DNA of 64,000 nt from Lingula anatina (taxonomy: Eukaryota > Brachiopoda > Lingulata > Lingulida > Lingulidae), in NCBI RefSeq assembly GCF_001039355.2, contig NW_019774692.1:320106-384105 (forward strand). Reading direction: 5' to 3'. Made by a program: the position numbers and the translations under genes. Shown here one piece after another: positions 55,350 to 64,000 of this stretch (its first letter is position 1; each line of letters starts with the position of its first letter). The notes beneath the pieces are model-generated. The model had not been told where the DNA came from and did not search any database. It saw nothing but the letters and a program-made list of their open reading frames with translations.

Positions 55350-56214
55350 TAATTGAGGTTGACAAGTACAATATGAATTTAAAAATAAAACAATTAAAGA
55401 ATTAATTGAAAATAAATATTTAAAATTTAATTCTTTAAAAGAAAAAATTATTTTAAATAATTTAGAGGTAAATATTGATTTTAAATATAAATTAAAATTA
55501 TATGATCAAATATATATTTTAAATAAAGAAATATTATTAAAAGAATTTTTAAAACCAAATATATCAAAAATTTTATATGAAAACAAAAATTTTTTAATTC
55601 TTTATAAAGGTTTTGGAATAACTGTACATCCAGATTCAAAACATAAAACAAATACTTTATTAAATTTAATTTCAGAAAAATTAAATTTTAAAAATAGAGA
55701 TGAAATTTTAAAAAAAAATTTAGGTGTTGTTCATAGATTAGATAAACCAACAACTGGTTTAATTATTATTGCAAGAAATGAAAATAGTTTTAATATATTT
55801 AAAAAAATGATGTTTGAAAGACAAATTAAAAGAACTTATTTAGCTATTGTAGATGGTATTCCTGAAAAAAAATATTTTTCTGTTGATGCACCATTAGTTA
55901 AACCAGGAAAAAACAAAAGATCTAAAGTTTCTTTTTTTGGTTCAAATGCTGTTACACATTTTGAATTTAAAGCACAAAATGAAAATAAAAGTTTATTAAA
56001 AGTTGATTTAGAAACAGGTAGAACTCATCAAATCAGAGCACATTTAAAATTTATTGGTTTACCCATTCTAAATGATTCGCTTTATAATTTGAATAAAAAT
56101 AAAAAATTTATTTATTTACATGCTTTTAGATTAGTTTTTAAATTAAAATTTTGAAAAAAAGAATATAATTTTAAAACATTAGAACCAATTTATTTTAAAA
56201 AACTATTTAAATAA
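55342..56214 (+). CDS. rluD: RluD-family 23S rRNA pseudouridine synthase
   Basis: 290 residues. An S4-like N-terminus (about 15-70), then the RluA/RluD catalytic core: ILYENKNFLILYKGFGITVHP, VVHRLDKPTTGLIIIAR with the catalytic Asp in HRLD (about residue 133), RTYLAIVDG and the ETGRTHQIRAHL motif. Overlaps lspA by 8 nt. Whether it modifies helix 69 (RluD) or another site is not determined; symbol by position after lspA. Confidence 0.88.
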
Positions 56215-56242
56215 TATAAAATTATATTAATATAAATAAAAA

Positions 56243-57178
56243 ATGAATAAAATTTTGGATATTTTTACAAAAAAACCACAAAAAGATAGTATTTTTGATG
56301 ATTTAAGAATTAGAAATTATGAAAAAACACCTGTTTTTTTATTTTTATTTAATTTAATATTAGTTGTTAATCTTATATGTTATTTTATTTCTTACATGTT
56401 ACCATTTAGAGAAATTGTTAATGAAGGCATGACAATGAATTTTTTATTTGGTGCTAATCAAACATTTTTAATTTTAAATAATTATCAATATTGACGGATT
56501 TTTACTTATCCATTTTTTCAAAATATTTTTAGTTGACAAGATGGTATTATTTCTTTCTTTTTTGTATTTTTAACTTTTAGAACAATTGCTTTTTATTTTG
56601 AAATATTTTTTAAATCAAAAAAAACAATATTATTTCTTTTAATTTCAATTCCAATAGTTGGATTTCTTTTTGTATTATTTTCACCAAGTGATGATATATT
56701 TTTATTTGGAAGTGAATGAATTTGTTGATTAATGATTGGTGGATTATTATTTTTAATTTTTTCAAAAAAAGAATCTCAACAAGCAAATTCAATTATAAAA
56801 AGAACAATTTTTAAAATTTCAATAATATTAATTTTAATATTAATTTATAGATATACTTCTACTTCAAATGTTATAGGTGCACCAGCTTTTAATAACAATA
56901 TTAATCCTAAGCCTGATTTTTTTATTTTGTTTCCTATTATTTTAGTTGGAATTGGTTTTTCAGTAATGCATATTTTACATTTTGATAATTTTAATAATTT
57001 TTTTATTAAATTTTCAATATTTTTTATATTATGTATATTAATTTTAATTGTATTATTTTTATTGAATTATTATTTTGATATTTTTAATGGTGCAAGATGA
57101 ATTGAAGCAAATTCTTTATCAAATGTATCAAAAAATGTTGTTAAAAATTTAAAAAAAATTTTAAATATTAAAGAATAA
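56243..57178 (+). CDS. Polytopic membrane protein, rhomboid-like
   Basis: 311 residues with about seven hydrophobic helices. NYQYWRIFTYPFFQ in the first loop resembles the rhomboid WRLLTxxFLH entry and IFLFGSEWICWLMIGG the GxSx serine region; a His in SVMHILHFDNF sits in a later helix, where the rhomboid catalytic His would be. However, the second-helix His/Asn residues and the GxSG spelling are missing, so an active protease is not certain. It ends in a basic cytoplasmic tail and converges on rnhC with an 18-bp overlap of 3' ends. Confidence 0.45.
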
Positions 57179-58057
57179 TTTAATATATTTTTTAATTTCA
57201 TTTTTTTCTTTATTTTTTAACAATTCTTTTATTTGTTTTTTAACTTTTTTGTTTGCACCTAAAAGAATTTTAATATTTAATTTTTTTTCAATACTTTCAA
57301 TTTCTTTTAAAAAGAAATAACGGCTTATTATTGAAGCAGATGCTACAGCAATATATTTTTCTTCTGCTTTTTGAATTAATTTAATTTTAGGTATTTTAAA
57401 TATTTTATTTTTTAAACAATATTTATTAAAAGTATTTTTATTTATAAAACCATCAATTATAATTTCTATATTATTTTTAAATATTTTATTTTTTAATAAG
57501 TTAATATATTTAATTAATAAAATTTCTTTTGAATTTATATTTTTATTTAATACACTTTCATTTAATTCTTCATTTGAAATTTTGTATATTTTAAAATTAT
57601 TTTTTAATTTTATTAATTCTTTACCTATTTCTAATATTTTTTTTACATTTATTTTTTTTGAATCTTTTACTTTTTCAAATATTTTTAAATTTTTAATATT
57701 ATTATCATATTTAAAAACAGTTAAAATTATTGGACCAAAATAATCTCCTACACCAGATTCATCACAACCAATATGTTCAAACAATTGATATTTTTCTTTA
57801 TTATTTATTTTTTCTTTATTTAAAAAATTATTTATTTTTTCTTTATTTAAAAAATTATTTATTTTTTCCTCATTTAAAAAATTATTTATTTTTTCTTCAT
57901 TTCCCTGAAATAAAATTTTATTACTTTTATAAATAGAAACAGTAAAATCATTAAATTTTTTAAATCAAAAAGAATAATTTTGATTTATTTTTTCTTTAAA
58001 AGAATATTTTTTTATTAATTTTTCAATTTTTTCTTTTTCTATTTTGAAAGTTATCAT
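57161..58057 (-). CDS. rnhC: Ribonuclease HIII with internal 9-residue repeats
   Basis: 298 residues. The catalytic domain starts HIGCDESGVGDYFGPI (D-E-S-G, DEDD catalytic core), then KDSKKIN, IIDGF and KAEEKYIAVASASIISRYFFL, typical of RNase HIII. Upstream, the N-terminal substrate-binding domain ends SNKILFQGNE, and between the domains lie nearly four copies of the 9-residue unit NNFLNKEKI, encoded by 27-bp repeats at 57801-57896. The start ATG at 58055-58057 gives the full N-terminus with one UGA Trp. It removes RNA from RNA-DNA hybrids. Confidence 0.9.
57801..57896 (-). repeat. 27-bp tandem repeat inside rnhC
   Basis: Units at 57801-57827 and 57828-57854 are identical; 57855-57881 differs at two bases; a partial fourth follows at 57882. 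In frame they encode NNFLNKEKI. Multiples of 27 preserve the frame, so copy number can vary without breaking the enzyme. Confidence 0.92.
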
Positions 58058-58108
58058 TTAAAATAAAAATTAACCATATATTAAAATATATTATAGAGTA
58101 GTAAAAAA

Positions 58109-59014
58109 ATGTTTAATTTTTTATTAAATAATGAACAAACAAACTTTTTATCTTGAATAGATATTAGTTTTATTTTAATTTTTGTTTTTGGTTTGATATT
58201 ATTATTTTTTATTAGATCGATATTTTTATATTTTTATTTTTCATTATCATTAATTTTAGTTGGTTCAATTATTCTTACATTTAAATATTTTGCATTTAAA
58301 TGGTTTGAAATTATTAGAAGTATTTTTTTTGATATTGTATCTAAAGAAAATCATTTTAATTTTGCATTTTTAACTGAAAATTATTTATTATTACAAATTA
58401 CATTTATAATTTTTGCTTGTTTATTATTATTAATTATTTCTTCAATTGTTTATTTTGTATTTTTAAAAAGAATATTTTTTTTAAATTTAGGATTTGGTAA
58501 AATAAGAAATTTTTTATTAAAATTATTTATGATACCATTTTTATTTTTAGGATTATCTAGTTTTTATGTACCATTAAATTCAATGATAAATAAAATTAAT
58601 TTAGAACAAAAAGATAAATTAGAGAAATTTAAACCATATACTTTTAATTTATTTAAAAAATTAAAAATTTTATATGTTTTTGAAAAAGAAAGTGTTTCAA
58701 TATATAAAAAATTTCCTAATAAATTATTTAATAAAGAGAAAAATACAGAATCTTTACTAATTTTTTCTGAAATTTCAAAAAAGTGAAATAAACTTTCTTT
58801 TTACACTGAAAAAGAAAAATTTGTTGAAAATGAATTAAAACCATTATTAAAAAAGTATTTACCAAAAAATATATTTAAAAAATTTGAAAAAAGTATTGTA
58901 ATTACTCCAGAAACAGAACACACTTATGCAAATAATTTTAATAAATTTTTTAATAATAAAGAGTATAAAGAATATTTTTTAATGTCTTTATCACTTCAAG
59001 AAAATATAGAATAA
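58109..59014 (+). CDS. Membrane protein, possibly CvpA-like
   Basis: 301 residues: three to four TM helices in the first 160 residues (about 17-40, 43-60, 95-118, 135-155), then a Lys-rich hydrophilic C-half with no known motif. Its position divergent from rnhC recalls the CvpA-family gene near rnhC in Bacillus, and the helical layout fits, but no CvpA sequence motif is clear. Starts from ATG 58109; 6 nt before rsmA. Confidence 0.5.
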
Positions 59015-59020
59015 TATTAA

Positions 59021-59845
59021 ATGAAATTTAAACCAAAAAAATCATTAGGTCAAAATTTTTTAAATAATAAATATATTGTTGAAAAAATCTTTGAAAAATA
59101 TAAATTTAAAAAAGATGATTCAATAATAGAAATAGGTCCTGGATTTGGAACTTTAACAGATTTTATTTACAATAAAACAAAAAATTTAATTTTAATAGAA
59201 AAAGATAAAAAAATATTTGAATTTCTTAAAAATAAATATAAATCAAATTTAAATATAGAAATATTTAATTTTGATTTTTTAGATTTTGATTTTAAGATTT
59301 TAAAAAATAAAAAATATAGAATTATAGGTAATTTACCATTTAATGTTGCAACAAAAATATTAAAAGAACTTTTATTTAAAAGCAACAAATGAACTGATTT
59401 ATATCTTTCTTTTTCAGATGGTGTTGCACAAAAAATAATTGCAAAACCAAAAACAAAAACTTATTCTTTTTTATCAGTTTTTGCTCAATCTTTTGCAAAA
59501 ATTGAAAAAATTTATTCAATAGATCCAAAATTTTTTGATCCAATACCAAAAGTTATAACAACATTTTTAAAATTTGATCTTAATAAAAATGAATCACCAT
59601 TTTTAAATTTAGATTTTTATAATTTTGTTTTGATTTGCTTTAAACAAAAAAGAAAAACATTGTTAAATAATTTAAAAAAACATTATAATTTTGATTTAAA
59701 TACAATTATCATGTTTTTAAAATCTAAAAATCTTAAAACTGATATAAGATCTGAATGATTAAGTTTAAATGATTTTTTAGATTTATTTAATTTTTTAAAA
59801 ATAAATAAATTTTTAAAAAATAAAAATAAATTATTAAAAATATAA
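59021..59845 (+). CDS. rsmA: 16S rRNA dimethyladenosine transferase RsmA (KsgA)
   Basis: 274 residues. KPKKSLGQNFLNNKYIVEKI start, SAM motif IIEIGPGFGTLTDFI (about 37-51), ILIEKDKKIFEFL, and NLPFNVATKILKELL (about 105, the NLPY/F catalytic motif) then PFFDPIPKVITTFLKF. Adds methyls to the two adjacent adenines near the 3' end of 16S rRNA. C-terminal helical domain retained. Two UGA Trp. Confidence 0.95.
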
Positions 59846-59861
59846 TCATAAAATTATTTAT

Positions 59862-60167
59862 ATGATTAATAGTGTTGTTCTTGTTGGTGTTATTGTTAGT
59901 GATATTTTTTTTGATAAAAAAGAAAATAAAAATAGTAATTTAAAATTTATAACTTTTAATTTAAATTTAGAAAAAAATTTTATTTTTTCAAAAGCAAATT
60001 CTAAAAAAGAATGGGTATGTATTAAAACATATGATTTCTTTTTTAAAATGTTTAAAGAAATAGAATATAAGAATAGATTTTTAGCTTTGAAAGGAAGAAT
60101 TATGTTAGAAAATTCTAAAATTATTATTTTTGCTGACAAAATTAGTTTATTAGGTAAAAAAAGTTAG
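59862..60167 (+). CDS. ssb: Short single-stranded DNA-binding protein (divergent)
   Basis: 101 residues with the OB-fold pattern of SSB: MINSVVLVGVIVSDIFF at the start, KFITFNLNLEK, KEWVCIKTYDFFFKMFKEI (with the conserved Trp, TGG-encoded), FLALKGRI and a last strand KIIIFADKISLLG. It lacks the usual disordered tail and acidic tip that recruits partners. It may be the cellular SSB or a paralog such as a PriB-like protein; no other ssb lies in this window. Confidence 0.7.
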   Translation: MINSVVLVGVIVSDIFFDKKENKNSNLKFITFNLNLEKNFIFSKANSKKEWVCIKTYDFFFKMFKEIEYKNRFLALKGRIMLENSKIIIFADKISLLGKKS

Positions 60168-60179
60168 TAAAAATTAGTA

Positions 60180-60185
60180 TATAAT
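60180..60185 (+). promoter_or_regulatory. -10 box of the 60193 operon, predicted leaderless
   Basis: TATAAT exactly 7 nt before the ATG at 60193, the same spacing as at dnaN and the HAD gene. The promoter would serve the PlsC-like gene and the overlapping pyrimidine phosphorylase. Confidence 0.45.
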
Positions 60186-60192
60186 TTCATTA

Positions 60193-60843
60193 ATGAAATT
60201 TTCGATAAAGTTTTTTTTAATTATTCCTATTTTTATATGATTTTTTTTTAGAATAAAACTTTATTTTTATTTTAAAAAGTTTAAAAAAAATAAATTAAAT
60301 TTAACAGAAGAAGAAAGATATTTATGAGTTAGAAAATACTCAAAATTTTTATCTTGATTATTTTCTGTTAATAAAAAAATAAATATATTTTTTTGAAATG
60401 ATAAAAAAATTGTTTCTATTGTAAAAATAGATTCAATATATAAAGTATTGAATATTATTTCAAAAAATGATTTTAATTATCAATTACCAATTTTTATGGT
60501 TATTAATGAAAGTGATTTTTTGGATATGAAACCATATTTAAAAAAGTTATTTTTATTAATAGAATGTAATTTTTTGAAAGAAAATAATTTTTTTGAATCA
60601 TTGATAGAAAAATTTGTTGAAAAAATAAAAATTCCAAGAGCATTATTTTATTTTTCAAAAAAAGTTAAAATTGAACATATTAAAAGATTGGTTAAAATAT
60701 CAAAAGATTCGTTTTCTAAAATAATTTCATTAAATTATTTTAATAATAAACTTATTGTTAAAAATACAATTAAACCTGAAGAAATTATTTTATTAGAAAC
60801 GAACATTCTTTCTAAAAGAATTAGTATTTTTATAGATGAATAG
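60193..60843 (+). CDS. PlsC-like membrane protein, degenerate
   Basis: 216 residues. One N-terminal TM helix, then a basic segment NLTEEERYLWVRKYSKFLSWLF typical of mycoplasma lysophosphatidic acyltransferases. The HX4D site appears as ESDFLD in MVINESDFLD, that is, His to Glu, and the later FPEG-type motif is not found. If homologous it is likely inactive in acyl transfer; it may be a paralog with another role. Resemblance is limited, so this is tentative. Overlaps deoA by 8 nt. Confidence 0.4.
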
Positions 60844-62146
60844 TATTAATAATTTGTTACAAAAAAGAAAAAATAATATAAAACTTAGTTTTGATGATTT
60901 TTCTTTTTTAGTTAAAAATTATTCATCTAATAAAATTTCTGAAAAAGAAATGTCTATTTTTATAAAAGATATTTTTAATAATGATTTATCTGATGAAGAA
61001 ACATTAGAATGATTTGATGCTACTTTAAAACAAACAGAAGAGATTGATTTATTAAATATAGATGGTTTTAAAGTAGATAAACATTCAACAGGCGGTATTG
61101 GTGATAAAGTTACTTTAATACTTTTGCCATTGTTGAAAGTATTGGGTATTAAGTGTTATAAGTTATCTGGTAGATTTTTAGGATATACAGGCGGAACAAT
61201 TACTAAATTAAATTCATTTAAAGGAATTAATTTAAATTTGTCTAAAAATCAATTTAAAGAAATAGTAAAACATAAAAATTTAGTTTTAAGTGAAGTTATG
61301 TCTGATATTTCAAATTTTGAAAAAAAACTATATTTGTTGAGAACAAAAATAAATGCTACTCAATCTGTTCCATTGATTTTTAATAGTATTATGATTAAAA
61401 AAATGTTTTTAAAAACAGATGCAATTTTAATTGATTTAAAATTTGGAAGTGGTTCATTGTTTAAAACAAAACAAGAAGTTGAAAGATTTCAAAAATTATT
61501 AATAAAATTATCAAAAAAATATAAAAGAAATATTTTAGTTTTAGTAACTAATATGGAACAACCATTAGGTTTTGCAATAGGTAATAAAATTGAAATATTA
61601 GAAGTATTAGATATTTTAGAAGGTAAAAAATATATAAAAGATTTAAATGAAATAGTTGTTGAGTTTGCAGCAAAAACATTAATTATTTCAAATAAAATGA
61701 AATCATTAGAAAAAGCAAGAGAATTAGTAAAAGAAAAATTAAAATCTAAAGAAGTTTTAAAAGAATTTAAAAATTGAATTGAATCTTTTGGTGGTGATTT
61801 TGAATCTATTAATAAACATAGAGAAGTTAATACTAAATATAAAATAGAAATCAAATCTAAAAAAGATGGATATGTAAAAATTATAAATAATTCATATATT
61901 GGAAAATTTTTAAATAATATAAATAATGCATCAGATGGAGGTCATGAAGGATTAGATTATGATGCAGGAATTATTTGATATAAAAAAAATAATATATATA
62001 CAAAAAAAGATGAAATTATTTTCACCTTTTTTACAAATAAAGAAAATATTAAACAATATATTGAAGATGCAAATAAATTATTTGAAATTGTACCTAAAAA
62101 ATTTAAAACAAATAAAAATATAATTAAAAGTGTAATTTTTAAATAG
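60836..62146 (+). CDS. deoA: Pyrimidine-nucleoside (thymidine) phosphorylase
   Basis: 436 residues. The signature VDKHSTGGIGDKVTLIL is at about 82-98, KLSGRFLGYTGGTITKL follows with the phosphate and base-contacting Lys/Arg/Ser, then NATQSVPLIFNSIMIKK and DLKFGSGSLFKT. The C-terminal barrel-sandwich domain runs from about 345 (GYVKIINNSYIG). It releases base and (deoxy)ribose-1-phosphate in salvage. UGA Trp codons at 61010 and later. Its last 8 nt overlap the convergent rny. Confidence 0.94.
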
Positions 62147-63662
62147 TTTTTTCAATTATCATTTCACGCATTACTTTTATTAATACATCACCAGGTATTT
62201 TTAACTTAGCTTTAAGATTAATTTCTATTTTTTCAATAACTTTATCTAATTCATAGTCATTAATTAATAAAGGATCTACAAAAACCATAATAACTCTACC
62301 AGATTTAACAGCATAACATTTTTTTACACCTTTTATTCCATTGCAAACATCTTCTATAATTTTCATTCTTCTTAAATAATCTTCATGAACATTATCTCTT
62401 GCACCAGGTCTTGCTGCAGAAATTGTATCTGCTGCTGAAACTAATAATGAATAAATATTATTTGTAGGAACATCACCATGATGTGAATGTATTGCATTTA
62501 TTACAATATCATTTTCTTGATATTTTTGTGCAACACTAACACCTATTTCAACATGTGATTGATTTACTTCATAATCAAATGCTTTTCCTATATCATGTAA
62601 TAAACCTGCTCTAATTGCTAATTTATCATTTAATTTTAATTCAGATGCTAAAGAACCAGCAATTTTGGCAACTTCTATAGAATGTTGTAAAACATTTTGT
62701 CCATAACTTGTTCTGTATTTTAATTTTCCAATTGCAAAAACTAATTCAGGTGCTAAATCAATAATTTTTAATTCATTTACTGCTTTTATTCCTGCTTCTT
62801 TTATAAATTCATCAATTTTTTTTGATTCTTCAATTAAAAAGTCTTTAATTCTTTGTGGTTGAATTCTTCCATCATTTATTAATCTTTTTAAAGCTTTAAA
62901 AGCAACTTCTCTTCTTATTGGATTAAAACATGAAAGTTTAACAAAATTTGAATCATCTTCTAAAATAATATCTACACCAGAGATTTCTTCAAATTTTTTA
63001 ATATTTCTTCCTTCTTTTCCAATTATTTTGCCTTTAAAATTTTCATCTTTTAATTCTAGTTTTGTTATTGTATTTGTTGTAATAAATTCACTTGCATATC
63101 TTTCAATTGAATTTGCAATTGTTTTGCTTATTATTTCTTTGATGTTTTTATCAATTTCATTTTTCTTTTCTTTAGTAATCTTATTTAGTTTTTGTGCTAA
63201 TTTTATTTCAACATTTTTTATTAATTCATTTTCAGCTTCTTTTGTACTTAAATTAGCTGTTGTTTCTAGTTTATTAATTAATTTTTTTCTTTCTAAATTA
63301 AGATTTTTATATTCAATATCTAATTTTTCTTCTTTTGAATTAATTATTTCTAATTTATTTTTAATTCTTTTATCATATTGATCTAATTCTTTTTCTTTTT
63401 CATCTAATCATTTTTTTTGTTTTTTTATTATTTGATTATTTAATTTATTTTTTTCTTCAATTTCATTTTTTTTAATTTGTCATTGTAACTTATTTTCCGC
63501 ATTATTTTTATTAAGTAATTTTTCTGACTTAATTTCATCTTTTTTAATTTTTTGTTTAAATTTATAATTTATTATAAAATAAATTATAAAAGAAAAAAAT
63601 AAAGTTAAAATAGGGAACAATACAATTATTGTTATTCCTAATTCTTCACTTAGTTCTCACAT
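62139..63662 (-). CDS. rny: Ribonuclease Y
   Basis: Membrane-anchored endoribonuclease starting mRNA decay, 507 residues. N-terminal TM helix (about 10-30), long coiled coil to about 185, KH domain with GKIIGKEGRNIKKFEEISGVDIILEDD, the DGRIQP segment, an HD domain, and an ending GRVIMVFVDP...IPGDVLIKVMRE. The start ATG at 63660-63662 follows a strong Shine-Dalgarno AAGGAG, one of few in this window. The product starts MWELS with UGA as Trp. Downstream of recA as in Bacillus. Confidence 0.95.
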
Positions 63663-63730
63663 TATTTTTTACTCCTTTTTAAGGATAGGAATTATTTTAA
63701 AATAAAAAAATTTTTATTTTTGAATTAATT

Positions 63731-64000
63731 TTAAATTTTAAAGTTGATTTCATTTATGATTTTATTTAAAAATTTTAAGTTATTATTTAAAAATTCTTTA
63801 GTTTTTAGTAATCCTTGACCTAATTTTTTATCATTATATCAAAAATAATTACCCTTTTTTTGTATGATGTTTTTTTCTAAACTTATTTCTATTATTTCAT
63901 TTGTTTTATCAATACCTTTATCATAAAAAATAGAAATATAACCAATTCTAAACGGAATACCTAATTTATTTTTTACAATTTTTACTTTAATAACATTTCC
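63731..64000 (-). CDS. recA: Recombinase RecA, C-terminal part (cut by window edge)
   Basis: The last 89 residues are present: GNVIKVKIVKNKLGIPFRIGYISIFYDKGIDK (quoted in part) is the conserved strand region after the L2 loop, then the ending IIQKKGNYFWYNDKKLGQG and KEFLNNN. Stop TAA at 63731-63733. The usual acidic tip is missing, ending INFKI. Upstream of rny by 68 nt, which includes the rny ribosome-binding site. Confidence 0.95.

Noticed and set aside
57801-57896. Regular short repeats that could suggest a CRISPR array
   Set aside because: Units are directly adjacent with no spacers and stay in frame inside rnhC; no cas genes are nearby.

Overview
The window is a piece of a very A+T-rich Mollicutes chromosome. 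UGA is read as tryptophan throughout: almost every conserved protein (DnaA, GyrB, SerRS, FtsH, IleRS and so on) only aligns end to end if TGA is translated as Trp, and only TAA/TAG are used as stops. Gene content fits a reduced, wall-less, host-associated lineage: the ancestral Firmicutes order is kept (rpmH-rnpA-yidC against dnaA-dnaN-recF-gyrB-gyrA; cysS-rlmB-sigma-secE-nusG-rplK-rplA; rsmH-ftsA-ftsZ-sepF-ileS-lspA-rluD; recA-rny), with many start/stop overlaps and few Shine-Dalgarno sequences. A Hepatoplasma-like mollicute is a reasonable guess, but the species cannot be fixed from this sequence alone.

Layout. 1-732: minus-strand yidC (cut by the window edge), rnpA and rpmH. 733-929 and 2166-2316: A+T-rich spacers either side of dnaA with degenerate DnaA-box-like 9-mers, the probable oriC region. 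930-9813: dnaA, dnaN, recF, a HAD phosphatase, gyrB, gyrA. 9915-11480: one-chain ABC transporter. 11741-15989: serS, dnaX, tmk, holB. 16014-23027: ftsH, gdpP-like c-di-AMP phosphodiesterase, dnaB, a probable lipoprotein, an ECF S-component. 23020-29079: cysS, rlmB, a small sigma-70-like factor, secE, nusG, rplK, rplA, metG. 29063-36794: hpt, thrS (no editing domain), infC-rpmI-rplT, rmuC, pheS, pheT.

36912-48241 is the accessory region and the most interesting part. It holds three related genes for long secreted or surface coiled-coil proteins (about 1,630 aa; a 5'-truncated copy; about 990 aa) and two copies of a small membrane-anchored protein with a RadC/JAMM-like motif (H-x-H-P...S-x-x-D), arranged as coiled-coil, JAMM, coiled-coil remnant, JAMM, coiled-coil. 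All five carry single-base frameshifts or nonsense codons, whereas the surrounding conserved genes are intact. The locus has tandem internal repeats (525, 504 and 42 bp) and a duplicated 30-bp promoter segment.

48486-56214: rpmF, rsmH, divergent ftsA, ftsZ, sepF, ileS, lspA, rluD. 56243-62146: a rhomboid-like membrane protein, minus-strand rnhC with an in-frame 27-bp tandem repeat, a CvpA-like membrane protein, rsmA, an ssb-like gene, a PlsC-like membrane protein and a pyrimidine-nucleoside phosphorylase. 62139-64000: minus-strand rny and the 3' end of recA. No tRNA, rRNA, insertion sequence, prophage or CRISPR array was seen.

The conserved genes supply replication initiation and elongation (DnaA, clamp, clamp loader, DnaB, gyrase, SSB), translation (six synthetases, ribosomal proteins, IF-3), cell division without a wall (FtsA/FtsZ/SepF), protein export and lipoprotein processing (YidC, SecE, LspA), and RNA turnover (RNase P protein, RNase Y, RNase HIII).
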